Part shown: piece after piece, positions 8,536 to 16,747 of the stretch
How positions within the stretch are numbered: position 1 is the stretch's first letter
How the letters are laid out: every line of letters begins with the position of its first letter
Origin: Vibrio gazogenes
Lineage (GTDB): Bacteria > Pseudomonadota > Gammaproteobacteria > Enterobacterales > Vibrionaceae
Direction of reading: 5' to 3'
DNA length: 64,000 bases
Assembly (NCBI RefSeq): GCF_023920225.1
Contig: NZ_CP092588.1
Span: 248,001 to 312,000, forward strand
Program-made: the position numbers and the translations under genes
Notes under the pieces: generated by a model
What the model saw: the letters and a program-made list of their open reading frames with translations, nothing else
Databases searched by the model: none
Told to the model about the DNA's origin: nothing

Positions 8536-10374
8536 TCAGTTGGATTCCTTCTGCCCGAGTAATTGGTGAATAACCATTTCGGGCTGTAGCGGTGCGGAAA
8601 ACAGATAGCCTTGAATTTGAGTACAACCCATCTCATATAACCGCGCCAATGATTGTTCCTCTTCAACCCCTTCCGCAACCAAATCCACACCCAATTGATT
8701 GGCAAGTTGAATGATTAAACTAACGACTTTCTCGGATGTATCATTGCATAACATATTTTTGATGAATGATGCATCGATCTTGATGCAATCGATCGGATAA
8801 TTATGGATATAATTCAGGCTAGAGTAACCCGTACCGAAGTCATCCAGAGCAACTTTAAAGCCGGCATCCCGTAGGTTGCTGAGAATATTTCGGGTGACTT
8901 GCCGTTGGGATAACAGGGCTGTCTCCGTGATTTCAATGGTGAACTCTCCCGGATAAAAACCATAATGCGTGATCCGTTCTTTCAGCGTCTGAATATAATC
9001 GTGCTGTTGGTTTAATTCATAGGCTGAACAGTTAATACTCAGCCGGATTTTCTGGCCCAACGATTGCTCAATTTGTTGCTTGGCAAGACAGGCAAGTTCA
9101 ATCACACGATAACCGAATTCGATAATCAGGCCAGACTGTTCTGCTGCTGCGATAAACTCGGTCGGAGAGACGTCACCAAGCACCGGACTCTGCCAACGGC
9201 AGAGCACTTCAAAGTAGTTCCAGTTGAGTTGATGCTGTCTGACGATCGGTTGCAGTACAGCATAGAGTTCCTGAGGCTCGTCGAGATCTTTGCTCAGTGC
9301 GTCTCTGAGTGCATCAATTACTTGATTTTTCCGGTGGTATTCCTCACTCAGATGGGTGTCGTAACAACAAATGTCGGGTTGACAGAGTTTCTTGCTATTT
9401 TTGAGTGCCAGACTGGCATTGAGCAGTAATTGATCCGCATTGTTCGATTCTTCCTTATGTCTGGCAATGCCGATACTTGCCGAGATTCTGATGTGATGTG
9501 CAACATCTTGATATCCGGCACGAATCCGGGTGAGAATTTCTTGGCAGACCATGTCGGGTTGTGGATCAAAGGTGATGAAAGCAAATTCATCTCCGGCAAT
9601 TCGAAAGGTCAATTGCTCGTCTTGGACACAGGCTGAAATAGCGTGCGCAACAAATCTCAAAACCTGATCCCCAATATAATTGCCATAGAGATCGTTAATG
9701 TATTTGAAGTCGTTGATATCTAACATCCCCAAAGAAAAACTAAACTGGCTTTGGGATGCCGACACGAGCCTTTCCAATGTGTCGGCAAGAAAACTACGGT
9801 TCATCAGGTTGGTCAGGTCATCATGGGACACTTCATAATTCAGGCGGTTGAGTAACACATCCGTTCGGTTGGTTTGATGTTGATAACGGCGATATTGCAT
9901 CACGACCTGAGAGACCAGACGATGCCACTGTATGAGCATGGCAGGTTCGGTAATCGGTGACTGTGTTAATGAAATAAACAGATAAATCCGATCACCGGAT
10001 GCCGTATGATTCACTAGGGTTCCCAGATAGCCTTCGATCTGATGGTTTACCAGATAAGTAGCATGAGGGTAGCGCTGGTGAACCTGATCCGGGATGAGGT
10101 AATACTGGTGTGGCTGATGTTCAAGTTGATACGTAATTAGCGTATCCAGATGCGCACCGATATCTTCATCAAACCGTTCCGTTGAAGATGCGGCGAGCAA
10201 ACGTCTCTGTTGTTTGACCTTATCAATCTCAAATAGCAAAGCGGCATTCGAATCCGTTGCTTGATGCAGCATATCGGTTGATTTCTGATAGAGAGAACAG
10301 TCGATAATCGAAATCAGTTCAGAGATCGATTGCAAATCCACTTCGCTGAACGAAAGTGGTCCTCTTATATTCAT
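8536..10374 (-). CDS. GGDEF-EAL bifunctional cyclic-di-GMP protein
   Basis: Cytoplasmic protein of about 612 residues with a GAF-like N-terminal sensor (about 1-185), a GGDEF diguanylate cyclase domain and a C-terminal EAL phosphodiesterase domain. The cyclase signature reads AGDEF (FRIAGDEFAFITFD), a variant compatible with activity. The EAL signature reads EVL (FEVLCRW). The other EAL residues are present: ITETAL, DDFGTGYSSL, IKIDASFI, AEGVEEEQSL and IQGYLFSAP. No membrane segment is seen. Start: the ATG at 10374 has AGTAGG 7 bases upstream; an ATG at 10392 is also in frame. Position beside shyA matches VCA0080 of V. cholerae (memory, not checked). Probably sets local c-di-GMP for biofilm or motility; which activity dominates cannot be read from sequence. 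Confidence 0.88.
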   Translation of the reverse strand: MNIRGPLSFSEVDLQSISELISIIDCSLYQKSTDMLHQATDSNAALLFEIDKVKQQRRLLAASSTERFDEDIGAHLDTLITYQLEHQPHQYYLIPDQVHQRYPHATYLVNHQIEGYLGTLVNHTASGDRIYLFISLTQSPITEPAMLIQWHRLVSQVVMQYRRYQHQTNRTDVLLNRLNYEVSHDDLTNLMNRSFLADTLERLVSASQSQFSFSLGMLDINDFKYINDLYGNYIGDQVLRFVAHAISACVQDEQLTFRIAGDEFAFITFDPQPDMVCQEILTRIRAGYQDVAHHIRISASIGIARHKEESNNADQLLLNASLALKNSKKLCQPDICCYDTHLSEEYHRKNQVIDALRDALSKDLDEPQELYAVLQPIVRQHQLNWNYFEVLCRWQSPVLGDVSPTEFIAAAEQSGLIIEFGYRVIELACLAKQQIEQSLGQKIRLSINCSAYELNQQHDYIQTLKERITHYGFYPGEFTIEITETALLSQRQVTRNILSNLRDAGFKVALDDFGTGYSSLNYIHNYPIDCIKIDASFIKNMLCNDTSEKVVSLIIQLANQLGVDLVAEGVEEEQSLARLYEMGCTQIQGYLFSAPLQPEMVIHQLLGQKESN

Positions 10375-10597
10375 ACTAAAGCCTACTGACATTGTGATTA
10401 TATTTTTACCTTATAACTTTGGGCGAAGAGTGACGCTTTTTCCAGTTTTTGGCTCGCCCCGAGCCCATTGTCTGAGGTCTTGGATGGGATTCGTCTTGAG
10501 AATAAATGAATTTGTGAGAGTATACGCGGGTTACCCGATGATGTGTTTTCAGCATGGGGATGATTTGAACGCCAGCCAAACAGAGACGGACATATAA

Positions 10598-10948
10598 ATG
10601 TTACAGCATGATTTTGAACAGATAGTAAAGCAAGCCTGTCAGACCGGGAGCTTACCGCTCGCTCTTGCCTATTTGAAGCAGGTTGACGAAACCGAAATTG
10701 CTTCAGCGGCTGAAGCGTTAAGCGGGCAGTTTATGATTGCAGAGATTGAGGGTGAGCAACGTATTTATCATGTGACCACCCAAGAAGATGAATCGGGCAC
10801 GCCTGAAGAGTTTGCAGAATACGTGATGACCGAAGGAGATGATGTGATTCGTTTTGTGGCTTGGTTTTTCGATACACAATTCAGTATCAAAGGCAAAGAA
10901 ACTTATCAGGCAGCCGGAAAAACGTATACGCAGCCAAAGCGTAAATGA
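10598..10948 (+). CDS. conserved hypothetical protein
   Basis: Cytoplasmic, acidic 116-residue protein starting MLQHDFEQIVKQACQTGSL, with no signal peptide or membrane segment and a basic C-terminus (QPKRK). A helical N-terminal part (about 1-45) is followed by a mixed segment and an aromatic motif, RFVAWFFDTQF. I do not recognise a family with certainty. It is divergent from the GGDEF/EAL gene and followed by its own terminator, so it is transcribed alone. A hypothetical gene occupies the same place next to VCA0080-like genes in Vibrio (from memory). Confidence 0.7.
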   Translation: MLQHDFEQIVKQACQTGSLPLALAYLKQVDETEIASAAEALSGQFMIAEIEGEQRIYHVTTQEDESGTPEEFAEYVMTEGDDVIRFVAWFFDTQFSIKGKETYQAAGKTYTQPKRK

Positions 10949-10970
10949 CAGGATGTACGTTGGCGTTTTC

Positions 10971-10997
10971 AGATGAGCCGACGGTGACATCTTTTTT
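10971..10997 (+). terminator. probable terminator after the hypothetical gene
   Basis: AGATG (10971-10975) pairs with CATCT (10988-10992) around an inner GCC/GGT stem, followed by a run of T to 10997. It is 22 bases past the stop codon. Confidence 0.55.
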
Positions 10998-11022
10998 CAA
11001 ATAGCTTTTAAAAATAGCCGCT

Positions 11023-11124
11023 AAAAAAAAGCCTCCCTGATTAAAGGGAGGCGAAGAACATGAAGTGACCAGTGATTCTGCCATATCACTGTGAAAGAAG
11101 CACAAACGCTGCCTGCATTTGCCA
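11023..11124 (-). ncRNA. candidate sigma-54-dependent small RNA
   Basis: No known RNA family recognised. On the minus strand a near-consensus -24/-12 promoter (11150-11135) predicts a transcript from about 11124. It would end at a strong terminator: GCCTCCCT, loop TTAATC, AGGGAGGC (arms 11052-11045 and 11038-11031), then eight T. The roughly 100-nt RNA can fold into three hairpins: GCAAAUGC with GCGUUUGU near the 5' end, CAGUGAU with AUCACUG in the middle, and the terminator. The stretch between the middle hairpin and the terminator is single-stranded and U-rich, as in Hfq-bound RNAs. No ribosome site plus coding frame fits inside the transcript. It lies 3' of the porin gene on the same strand but behind the porin terminator. 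Confidence 0.6.
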
Positions 11125-11134
11125 CTGAATAGAT

Positions 11135-11150
11135 TGCAGAGTTTGTGCCA
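11135..11150 (-). promoter_or_regulatory. sigma-54 (-24/-12) promoter
   Basis: TGGCACAAACTCTGCA on the minus strand. The GG and GC dinucleotides have the exact spacing of the RpoN consensus TGGCAC-N5-TTGCA, with one mismatch (C for T before TGC). It points into the candidate small RNA. Confidence 0.7.
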
Positions 11151-11248
11151 GTTCATTAATTTGTTTTGAATCAGTTAGTTATTTATCTTGTGGTTATGAT
11201 GGACTTTGATGCGTGCGTTACAATGGGGCAAGGTTGTGATGAAGTGGT

Positions 11249-11273
11249 GCAGTAAGTATCATGTCAGTACTGC
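11249..11273. promoter_or_regulatory. inverted repeat, possible activator site for the sigma-54 promoter
   Basis: GCAGTA (11249-11254) and TACTGC (11268-11273) form a perfect inverted repeat with a 13-base spacer, about 135 bases upstream of the predicted RNA start. That is a normal distance for a bacterial enhancer-binding protein. A TGCACCA half-site (NtrC-like) overlaps at 11251-11245 on the minus strand. Confidence 0.4.
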
Positions 11274-11282
11274 CTGAACATC

Positions 11283-11308
11283 AAAAGGTCAGGCATTTCT
11301 GCCTGACC
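11283..11308 (-). terminator. rho-independent terminator of the porin gene
   Basis: GGTCAGGCA (11308-11300 on the minus strand), four-base loop, TGCCTGACC (11295-11287), then TTTT. It is 32 bases beyond the porin stop codon. Confidence 0.8.
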
Positions 11309-11340
11309 AATCGTGGATTATTTGGTTCTATAGATTTGAA

Positions 11341-12294
11341 TTAGAAGTCGTAACGAATACCCGCCTGAAGTTGATCGTCAGTATTCTTCAGCTGTTCAAA
11401 TTTGTAGCCGGTGTAAACACGTAGATGACCATTGAATTTATGCTCAACTTCCAGTGCAAGATGATCGACCGTATCTTTGTTATCCACTTCCTGAAAGTTG
11501 TAGACAGCGATCAGTGACGTTTTGCCAAACTTGTATTTCGCACCCAGTTCATAGTCATCCGCATCAACTTCTTTGCCGCTTGAAACCGCTGTCCCGGTTC
11601 CGTATAGGGCGCCAAGCGTTAAGGTATCCAGCTTGAATTGTCCGCCGATATTGAACTGGTCTTCAGAGTTCGAACCATTGTCCTGAGTCACATAGCCAAG
11701 ACCAACGGTCAGACTGTCAGTGAAGCCATACACAGCAGAGAGACCGAAGCTGTCATTGTCCTTCTTGTCTGAAGCAATGTAGTTCGCCTGAATGCTCAGA
11801 GCATCGAATTGACCGGAATAGACAAAGTTGTTGTCACGCTTATCTTTATTACCACCGATGAGGTCAGCGGCTTCTTCATCAAATGTGTTCATCAGGTCAG
11901 TAAAGTTGGTCACCTGTACCTGCGCTGAATCTTGTTTACCATAGGAAAACTCACCAATGCTTGTGCCCATACCAGCATAGAAATAACGGTTGGTCAGGTT
12001 GTCACCATCGCCGTCTCCTTTACTGTCGCTGTTATTGAGTTCTGCTTCATATTTACCAAAGCCGTACAAATCATCGGATAGAGCCGTTTTTCCGACTAAG
12101 TTCACTCGCGCCCGAGACTTGTCTTTAAAGTTGCTTTTTGTTGCAGACTCATTTTCATCGGAAAGATTGAAACGGGCTTCAGCACGTCCCCCCACTTTTA
12201 GGGTGGTGCCTTTGCTATCATAGACTGTGGCAGCCATAGAGGAGCCGGATACCAATACTGTGAGAATGGCTGTGGTCAGAACTGCTTTTTTCAT
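11341..12294 (-). CDS. outer-membrane porin (OmpU/OmpC type)
   Basis: General trimeric porin of 317 residues. It has a signal peptide (MKKAVLTTAILTVLVSGSSMA, then ATVYDSKGTTLKVGGRAEAR) and an Asp/Asn-rich beta-barrel. It has the FSYGKQDSAQVQVTNFTD segment where porins carry the loop L3 constriction, and ends in the insertion signal GIRYDF with terminal phenylalanine. Alternating beta-strand pattern and length fit Vibrio OmpU-like porins; the exact orthologue (OmpU, OmpT or other) cannot be decided here. AAGGT lies 8 bases before the ATG. It is monocistronic with its own terminator. An RNA candidate just downstream could be a regulator of outer-membrane proteins, but that is speculation. Confidence 0.9.
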   Translation of the reverse strand: MKKAVLTTAILTVLVSGSSMAATVYDSKGTTLKVGGRAEARFNLSDENESATKSNFKDKSRARVNLVGKTALSDDLYGFGKYEAELNNSDSKGDGDGDNLTNRYFYAGMGTSIGEFSYGKQDSAQVQVTNFTDLMNTFDEEAADLIGGNKDKRDNNFVYSGQFDALSIQANYIASDKKDNDSFGLSAVYGFTDSLTVGLGYVTQDNGSNSEDQFNIGGQFKLDTLTLGALYGTGTAVSSGKEVDADDYELGAKYKFGKTSLIAVYNFQEVDNKDTVDHLALEVEHKFNGHLRVYTGYKFEQLKNTDDQLQAGIRYDF

Positions 12295-12624
12295 CTTGTT
12301 TACCTTATTCCATTGTGATTGAGCTTCTGTGCTCTTTTTTGTAATGACTGGAGTAAGTTAGAGGGCAAAGATGAATATTAGATTGCAGAACTCTTACTAT
12401 TACATGTTGTTTTTATTTGATTTTTTTATAATTTTTATGAAAATAAGCGTATTAATGCGTATTGTTTTTGAATGTGTATTTTTAATACATATTTGAAATG
12501 AATGAATTGGGGTTGTTCAATTAAGTTTCAACAAGCGCTGATAAGAATAATCGGTGTGACGGTGCTAGTGAATCATCCCGTTTTGTGGTTTGATGAAATA
12601 TCCTCAATCACGGTGGTAAAAATT
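12295..12624. promoter_or_regulatory. upstream region of porin and acpH
   Basis: A 330-base divergent gap. Bases 12395-12500 are very AT-rich, as is usual for highly expressed porin promoters with H-NS or OmpR-type control; I could not define single sites. No repeat or RNA gene seen. Confidence 0.4.
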
Positions 12625-13215
12625 ATGAATTTTTTAGCGCACCTACACCTTGCCCAACACTGTCAGTCCAGTTTGTTGGGCAATCTGCTGGGCGATTTCG
12701 TTAAAGGTGATCCGCAGGGGCGTTACCCAGAGCCCATCGTCAAGGGGATTCGTTTACACCGCTTTGTCGATGCCTATACCGACCAACATCCCGTGGTACA
12801 GGCGTTGAAGTCCTATTTCCCCGGAGAGAGCCGTCGCTTTGCACCCATCGGGCTCGATTTATTCTGGGACCACTGCCTGGCCCGTCGCTGGCATGATTTA
12901 CATCACCACCCGCTAGCGGTGTTCTGCCAGGATGCTCAAGGGCAAATTGAGCAAGAGTTGACGTTTCCGGCACCCGAACCCTTCATACAAGTTCACCGAC
13001 GGATGTGGCAAGGACGCTGGCTGGAATCTTATGCTGAATTCGACAATATAGAAGTTGCTTTACAGCGGATGTCGCACCGTTCACCGCGGATGCAGTCGCT
13101 CACCAGTTGTATTCCACCGCTGAAGACACATTATCAACATTTATCTGAGAGCTTCGCTCAGCTCTATCCACAAGTCCTAGATGCGGTCAGTGTCGCGTTT
13201 TCAGAGATGGAATAA
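12625..13215 (+). CDS. acpH: acyl carrier protein phosphodiesterase AcpH
   Basis: Removes the 4'-phosphopantetheine arm from holo-ACP. The 196-residue product begins MNFLAHLHLAQHCQSSLLGN and contains the family motifs NLLGDFVKG, GIRLHRFVDAYTD and LFWDHCLARRW, whose His and Asp residues form the HD-like metal site. Length agrees with E. coli AcpH (193 residues). I choose the ATG at 12625, because the protein family starts there; the frame is open upstream to 12502. The gene is single, convergent with the MFS gene through a short hairpin. Confidence 0.9.
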   Translation: MNFLAHLHLAQHCQSSLLGNLLGDFVKGDPQGRYPEPIVKGIRLHRFVDAYTDQHPVVQALKSYFPGESRRFAPIGLDLFWDHCLARRWHDLHHHPLAVFCQDAQGQIEQELTFPAPEPFIQVHRRMWQGRWLESYAEFDNIEVALQRMSHRSPRMQSLTSCIPPLKTHYQHLSESFAQLYPQVLDAVSVAFSEME

Positions 13216-13227
13216 TTTTGGATGAAG

Positions 13228-13255
13228 GGCTCGAAGCATCGTATTTGTTCGAGCC
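13228..13255. terminator. bidirectional hairpin between acpH and the MFS gene
   Basis: GGCTCGAA (13228-13235), 12-base loop, TTCGAGCC (13248-13255). It sits exactly between the two convergent stop codons. The T-runs are short, so it is a weak terminator call. Confidence 0.45.
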
Positions 13256-14482
13256 TTAGACCGTCGCTTCTCTGGCTGCTTGTCTTTTGCGAATTTTTTC
13301 CGAGAGCATGATAAAAATCAGACAAAATCCCCCCATGCAGAGAACAACCGTCGCCAGATAGATAGTATTGTTATCGGGTAAACGGGCAAAATAGGTTGAT
13401 GTTAAGCTGACAAGCATCATTTGCAAGCTACTGTAGAGCGCGCTCATTCTGCCACCGGATGTTGCCGGGAATAGTTGTAGTGCTGAAGCAATGGTATTAC
13501 TGAATATCAGCGCCTGACCGAATGTTGCAACCATGAACGGGATAATCAATACATAGATATTCTGGTATCCATTCAGATTGGCAAAGAACATGACTGCTCC
13601 AGCGGTGAGGATAAATATACTCCCGATCATACATGAAAAGTAAATGCCATGTTCAAGGACCATCTTACGGTTCATGGATGCTGCCAAATAATAGGGAACC
13701 CCGATAAGAACAGCGAGATATCCATATTCATCCGGAGAAAAGTTGAAATTTTCCTGAACTAAAAATGGCGTCATGACGTTGTAGGAAATCACAATGCAAT
13801 AGGCAAAAAAGCCACCGAGTACGTTGATCATAAATTGATGGTTGGATATTGCATGAAGATAATCCTTCAGTGTTATTTTGAATAAATTATCCTGCGGTTT
13901 TTCTGGCGTTGCCGTTTTGGTTTCCGGAAGATAGAAAAGGCAAAGTATAATGATGAATAAATCAAACAGAGCCAGAAAAATAAAAACGGAGGTCCAGTGG
14001 AAGGTCTTGGTCAGCAGACCGCCAATCACGGGGCTTAATCCGAAGCCAAGCGCAAATCCCATCGACAGATAGGATGAAGCACTTGCCAGTTCTTTGCCGG
14101 AGAAAACATCTCTGACAATAGAGCGTCCACTCGTCAGTAATCCACCACATCCCAACCCTTCCAGAATTCGGCATAAGATGAATACTTCAAAAGTTGAACT
14201 GAATATATTGCCGATAAATCCCACCAATGCCAGTAGTAAGGCTGTCAATAAAACGGGTTTCCTTCCTACACGGTCAGAAATTGGGCCGAAAAACATAGGA
14301 GATATACCAAAACCGATGATGAAGCATGTGACGGTTAATTTGGTTTGGAATTCATCAATCACCAGACCGCGACTGATTTCAGGCAACGCTGGCAGATATA
14401 ACGCAATCGATGCCTGACCCAAAATTGTGATGATCAGGATGAGTTTTTTGATGTGTAATTGCTGGGGGCGGGCGTGGTGCAT
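13256..14482 (-). CDS. MFS multidrug transporter (Bcr/CflA-EmrD type)
   Basis: Twelve-helix major facilitator exporter, 408 residues. The loop 2-3 signature GPISDRVGRKPVLLTALL and the motif C-like segment GFGLSPVIGGLL mark a proton-driven drug exporter of the Bcr/CflA class (ALYLPALPEISRGL in helix 1 is typical). The start at 14482 has CAGGGAT 6 bases upstream; an ATG at 14533 would add 17 residues and lacks a ribosome site. It is divergent from a LysR regulator 103 bases away, the usual arrangement for a locally regulated exporter. Substrate unknown. Confidence 0.85.
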   Translation of the reverse strand: MHHARPQQLHIKKLILIITILGQASIALYLPALPEISRGLVIDEFQTKLTVTCFIIGFGISPMFFGPISDRVGRKPVLLTALLLALVGFIGNIFSSTFEVFILCRILEGLGCGGLLTSGRSIVRDVFSGKELASASSYLSMGFALGFGLSPVIGGLLTKTFHWTSVFIFLALFDLFIIILCLFYLPETKTATPEKPQDNLFKITLKDYLHAISNHQFMINVLGGFFAYCIVISYNVMTPFLVQENFNFSPDEYGYLAVLIGVPYYLAASMNRKMVLEHGIYFSCMIGSIFILTAGAVMFFANLNGYQNIYVLIIPFMVATFGQALIFSNTIASALQLFPATSGGRMSALYSSLQMMLVSLTSTYFARLPDNNTIYLATVVLCMGGFCLIFIMLSEKIRKRQAAREATV

Positions 14483-14585
14483 TTTGAATCCCTGTTTTGA
14501 ACGGTATGATGGGGGATTGTATTCAAATGTCATCGGATTAATATAAAGATTCTTGCAATACAGCTTTGCGTAAGGTGCAAATTCA

Positions 14586-15485
14586 GTGAATCATTATCCG
14601 AGTTCTGAGCAGCTTTTTTTATTTGCGACGGTTGTTGATCAAGGCAGTTTCTCGAAAGCGGCTGCGCATGTTGGTGTGCATGTCTCAACGGTCACCAGAC
14701 AGATTGATCAACTGGAACAGTTAATTAAAGCGAAGTTATTGATCCGTTCAAGCCGTTTTTTAGGGTTAACGGAAGCAGGGCGGTATCTGTATGACAAGTC
14801 TAAACCGCTGTTAAAGGATATATCGGATACGGTTGAGACGATTCGTACTATCGAACAGTCAACGTCCGGCGTTATCCGCATGAGCTGTCTACCGACATTT
14901 GGCAAAATGATTGTGATTCCTTTTCTTGCCCAGTGTCACCAACAAGATATGGGCATTCATGTTCATCTGAATCTCACAGAAAGGCTGGTGGATCCCATTG
15001 TGGAACGTCTTGATTTAGCCATCAGAGTTGGGGAGCAGCCGAATAGTAATCTGTATCCGAAAAAAATTGGGGTGCAAACATGGCATATCTGTGCCAGTCC
15101 TGCTTTATTGTCACAATATAGTGCTGAGCAGATAGGCCAGTTCAACCATTTGCCGCTCATTGATAAATGCGCGGAGTACAACTCGCTTTGTTGGAAAGGA
15201 CTGGAGAAATCAAATGTTATCGCCACCAGATGTGATGATTTTCATGCGCAGCTGATGCTGGCAATCGCCGGTCTTGGTGTTTGCTGCCTGCCGAATTGGG
15301 TTGTTGCTCCAGCAATTGCCTCTGGGGAGCTTGTCAAAGTGATGGATGACCCGTTTGACCGGTGTGAAGCAATTTATGCGCTCAGGCCATTTCAGAAAGC
15401 CAGTGCAAAAGTGAGTTTAGCGATGGAGGGGATTGAAACTGCGCTGACAACCCTCTCTGGGACGATGTCTGCCGACAGTCAATGA
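14586..15485 (+). CDS. LysR family transcriptional regulator
   Basis: 299 residues with an N-terminal winged helix-turn-helix (FATVVDQGSFSKAAAHVGVHVSTVTRQIDQLE, about 12-45) and a C-terminal effector domain of the CrgA/DmlR type (LNLTERLVDPIVERLDLAIRVG). The start is GTG at 14586 with AAGG 9 bases upstream. It probably controls the divergent MFS exporter and itself from the shared 103-base gap. The stop codon lies inside a long hairpin. Confidence 0.85.
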   Translation: MNHYPSSEQLFLFATVVDQGSFSKAAAHVGVHVSTVTRQIDQLEQLIKAKLLIRSSRFLGLTEAGRYLYDKSKPLLKDISDTVETIRTIEQSTSGVIRMSCLPTFGKMIVIPFLAQCHQQDMGIHVHLNLTERLVDPIVERLDLAIRVGEQPNSNLYPKKIGVQTWHICASPALLSQYSAEQIGQFNHLPLIDKCAEYNSLCWKGLEKSNVIATRCDDFHAQLMLAIAGLGVCCLPNWVVAPAIASGELVKVMDDPFDRCEAIYALRPFQKASAKVSLAMEGIETALTTLSGTMSADSQ

Positions 15486-15507
15486 GCCTAAAATGGCTCA
15501 TTGACTG
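15476..15507. terminator. long perfect hairpin overlapping the LysR stop codon
   Basis: CAGTCAATGAGCC (15476-15488), loop TAAAAT, GGCTCATTGACTG (15495-15507). It is a 13-base perfect stem between convergent genes. No T-run follows on either strand, so it may terminate weakly or protect the mRNA end. Confidence 0.45.
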
Positions 15508-15540
15508 GAAGAAAAAACCAACCGCCGTCATCAGATCATT

Positions 15541-16536
15541 TTACTGATCCGTAAAGCGGGCAAATTCAGCCGTGTATCGTTCTCCTGCAACACCGAGTTG
15601 CGTGCTGACCTCACTGAGCTGACGGACTTCATCGGCTTGTAGATGGAGACTGGCTGCGCCGATATTGTCATCTAAGTGGGCAATTCGCCGACAGCCCGGA
15701 ATCGGTACAATATCGTCTCCCTGATGGAGTAACCAAGCCAGTGCGATTCTGGCCGGTGTGGTTGCCTTTTCTGTTGCGAGTTGACGGATCGCATCCACCA
15801 GACGCAGGTTGGTCGCGTAATTCTCATCACTCAATCGTGGATCGCCCCAAGCGCGAAAATCGTTTTTATCGTATGCGGAAGCGGGTTTGGTGTCACCGCT
15901 CAAAAATCCTCGCCCTAAGGGGCTGAAGGGAACTAAGCCAATGCCCAGCTCACGCAACAGTGGCAGTGTTTCGTGTTCCAGACGGCGTTCCCACAGCGAA
16001 TACTCGCTTTGCAATACAGAAACCGGACATGTTTGGTGGGCTTTACGAATGGTTTCCGGTGCCGCTTCCGATAAACCGAAATAGCGAACCTTTCCCGCAT
16101 CGATCAATTCAGCTACTGTTCCTGCCACGTCTTCAATCGGCACGTTGGGATCGACTCGGTGTTGATAGAGCACATCAATATAATCGGTCTGAAGCCGTTG
16201 CAAAGATGCATCGACGACTTCCCGGATATGTTCCGGGCGACTGTTGAGCCCGGGGAAAGCCCCCTCACGAATATCGAACCCAAATTTTGTCGCAACGACG
16301 AGTTCTTGCCGCTGATTTTTCAGCGATTTGAGCCATTGGCCCAATAATGTTTCATTGGTATAAGGCCCGTACATTTCAGCGGTATCGAAAAAATTGATCC
16401 CTTGTGCCAGAGCATGATTGAGTGTGGCAAAAGAGGCATTTTCATCATAACCCCCATAAGCGTGACTCATCCCCATACAACCCAATCCTAATGCTGAGAC
16501 TTGTAGCCCCTGATTTCCTAAGTGACGCTTGATCAT
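15541..16536 (-). CDS. aldo/keto reductase
   Basis: NADP-dependent oxidoreductase of 331 residues (AKR13-like) with a TIM barrel. The catalytic tetrad is visible: D and Y in FFDTAEMYGPYTNE, K in VVATKFGFD, H in VLYQHRVDP. The C-terminal cofactor segment is IVPIPGCRR. Start ATG 16536 has AAGGAT 6 bases upstream; the in-frame ATG at 16578 adds a 14-residue leader that is unlike the family. It is divergent from a LysR gene, which probably regulates it. The physiological substrate is unknown. Confidence 0.88.
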   Translation of the reverse strand: MIKRHLGNQGLQVSALGLGCMGMSHAYGGYDENASFATLNHALAQGINFFDTAEMYGPYTNETLLGQWLKSLKNQRQELVVATKFGFDIREGAFPGLNSRPEHIREVVDASLQRLQTDYIDVLYQHRVDPNVPIEDVAGTVAELIDAGKVRYFGLSEAAPETIRKAHQTCPVSVLQSEYSLWERRLEHETLPLLRELGIGLVPFSPLGRGFLSGDTKPASAYDKNDFRAWGDPRLSDENYATNLRLVDAIRQLATEKATTPARIALAWLLHQGDDIVPIPGCRRIAHLDDNIGAASLHLQADEVRQLSEVSTQLGVAGERYTAEFARFTDQ

Positions 16537-16747
16537 TGGTGTATCCTTATTATTGATGAACAGGGTCATTATGCACACATTGACATTGTTTATTAATACT
16601 TCAGAATATTCATTAACTATGAAGGATAAGATTGATAATCATCTGAAGTCGTGGTCAGTTAGCGTGAAGCCTGCGCCATATCCAGCACCGATGAAATTAT
16701 TGGGATCAACCCTATCTGTCTAAACAGCCAGTCCAAGAGCCATATCA

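Noticed and set aside
10394..10597. 67-codon open frame between the GGDEF/EAL gene and the hypothetical gene
   Set aside because: No ribosome site or protein-like composition; it simply fills the divergent promoter region.
11023..11160. Amino-acid-operon attenuator or leader peptide on the minus strand
   Set aside because: The terminator is followed by no biosynthetic gene on that strand, and the open frame across it begins upstream of the sigma-54 promoter, so it is not a leader peptide.
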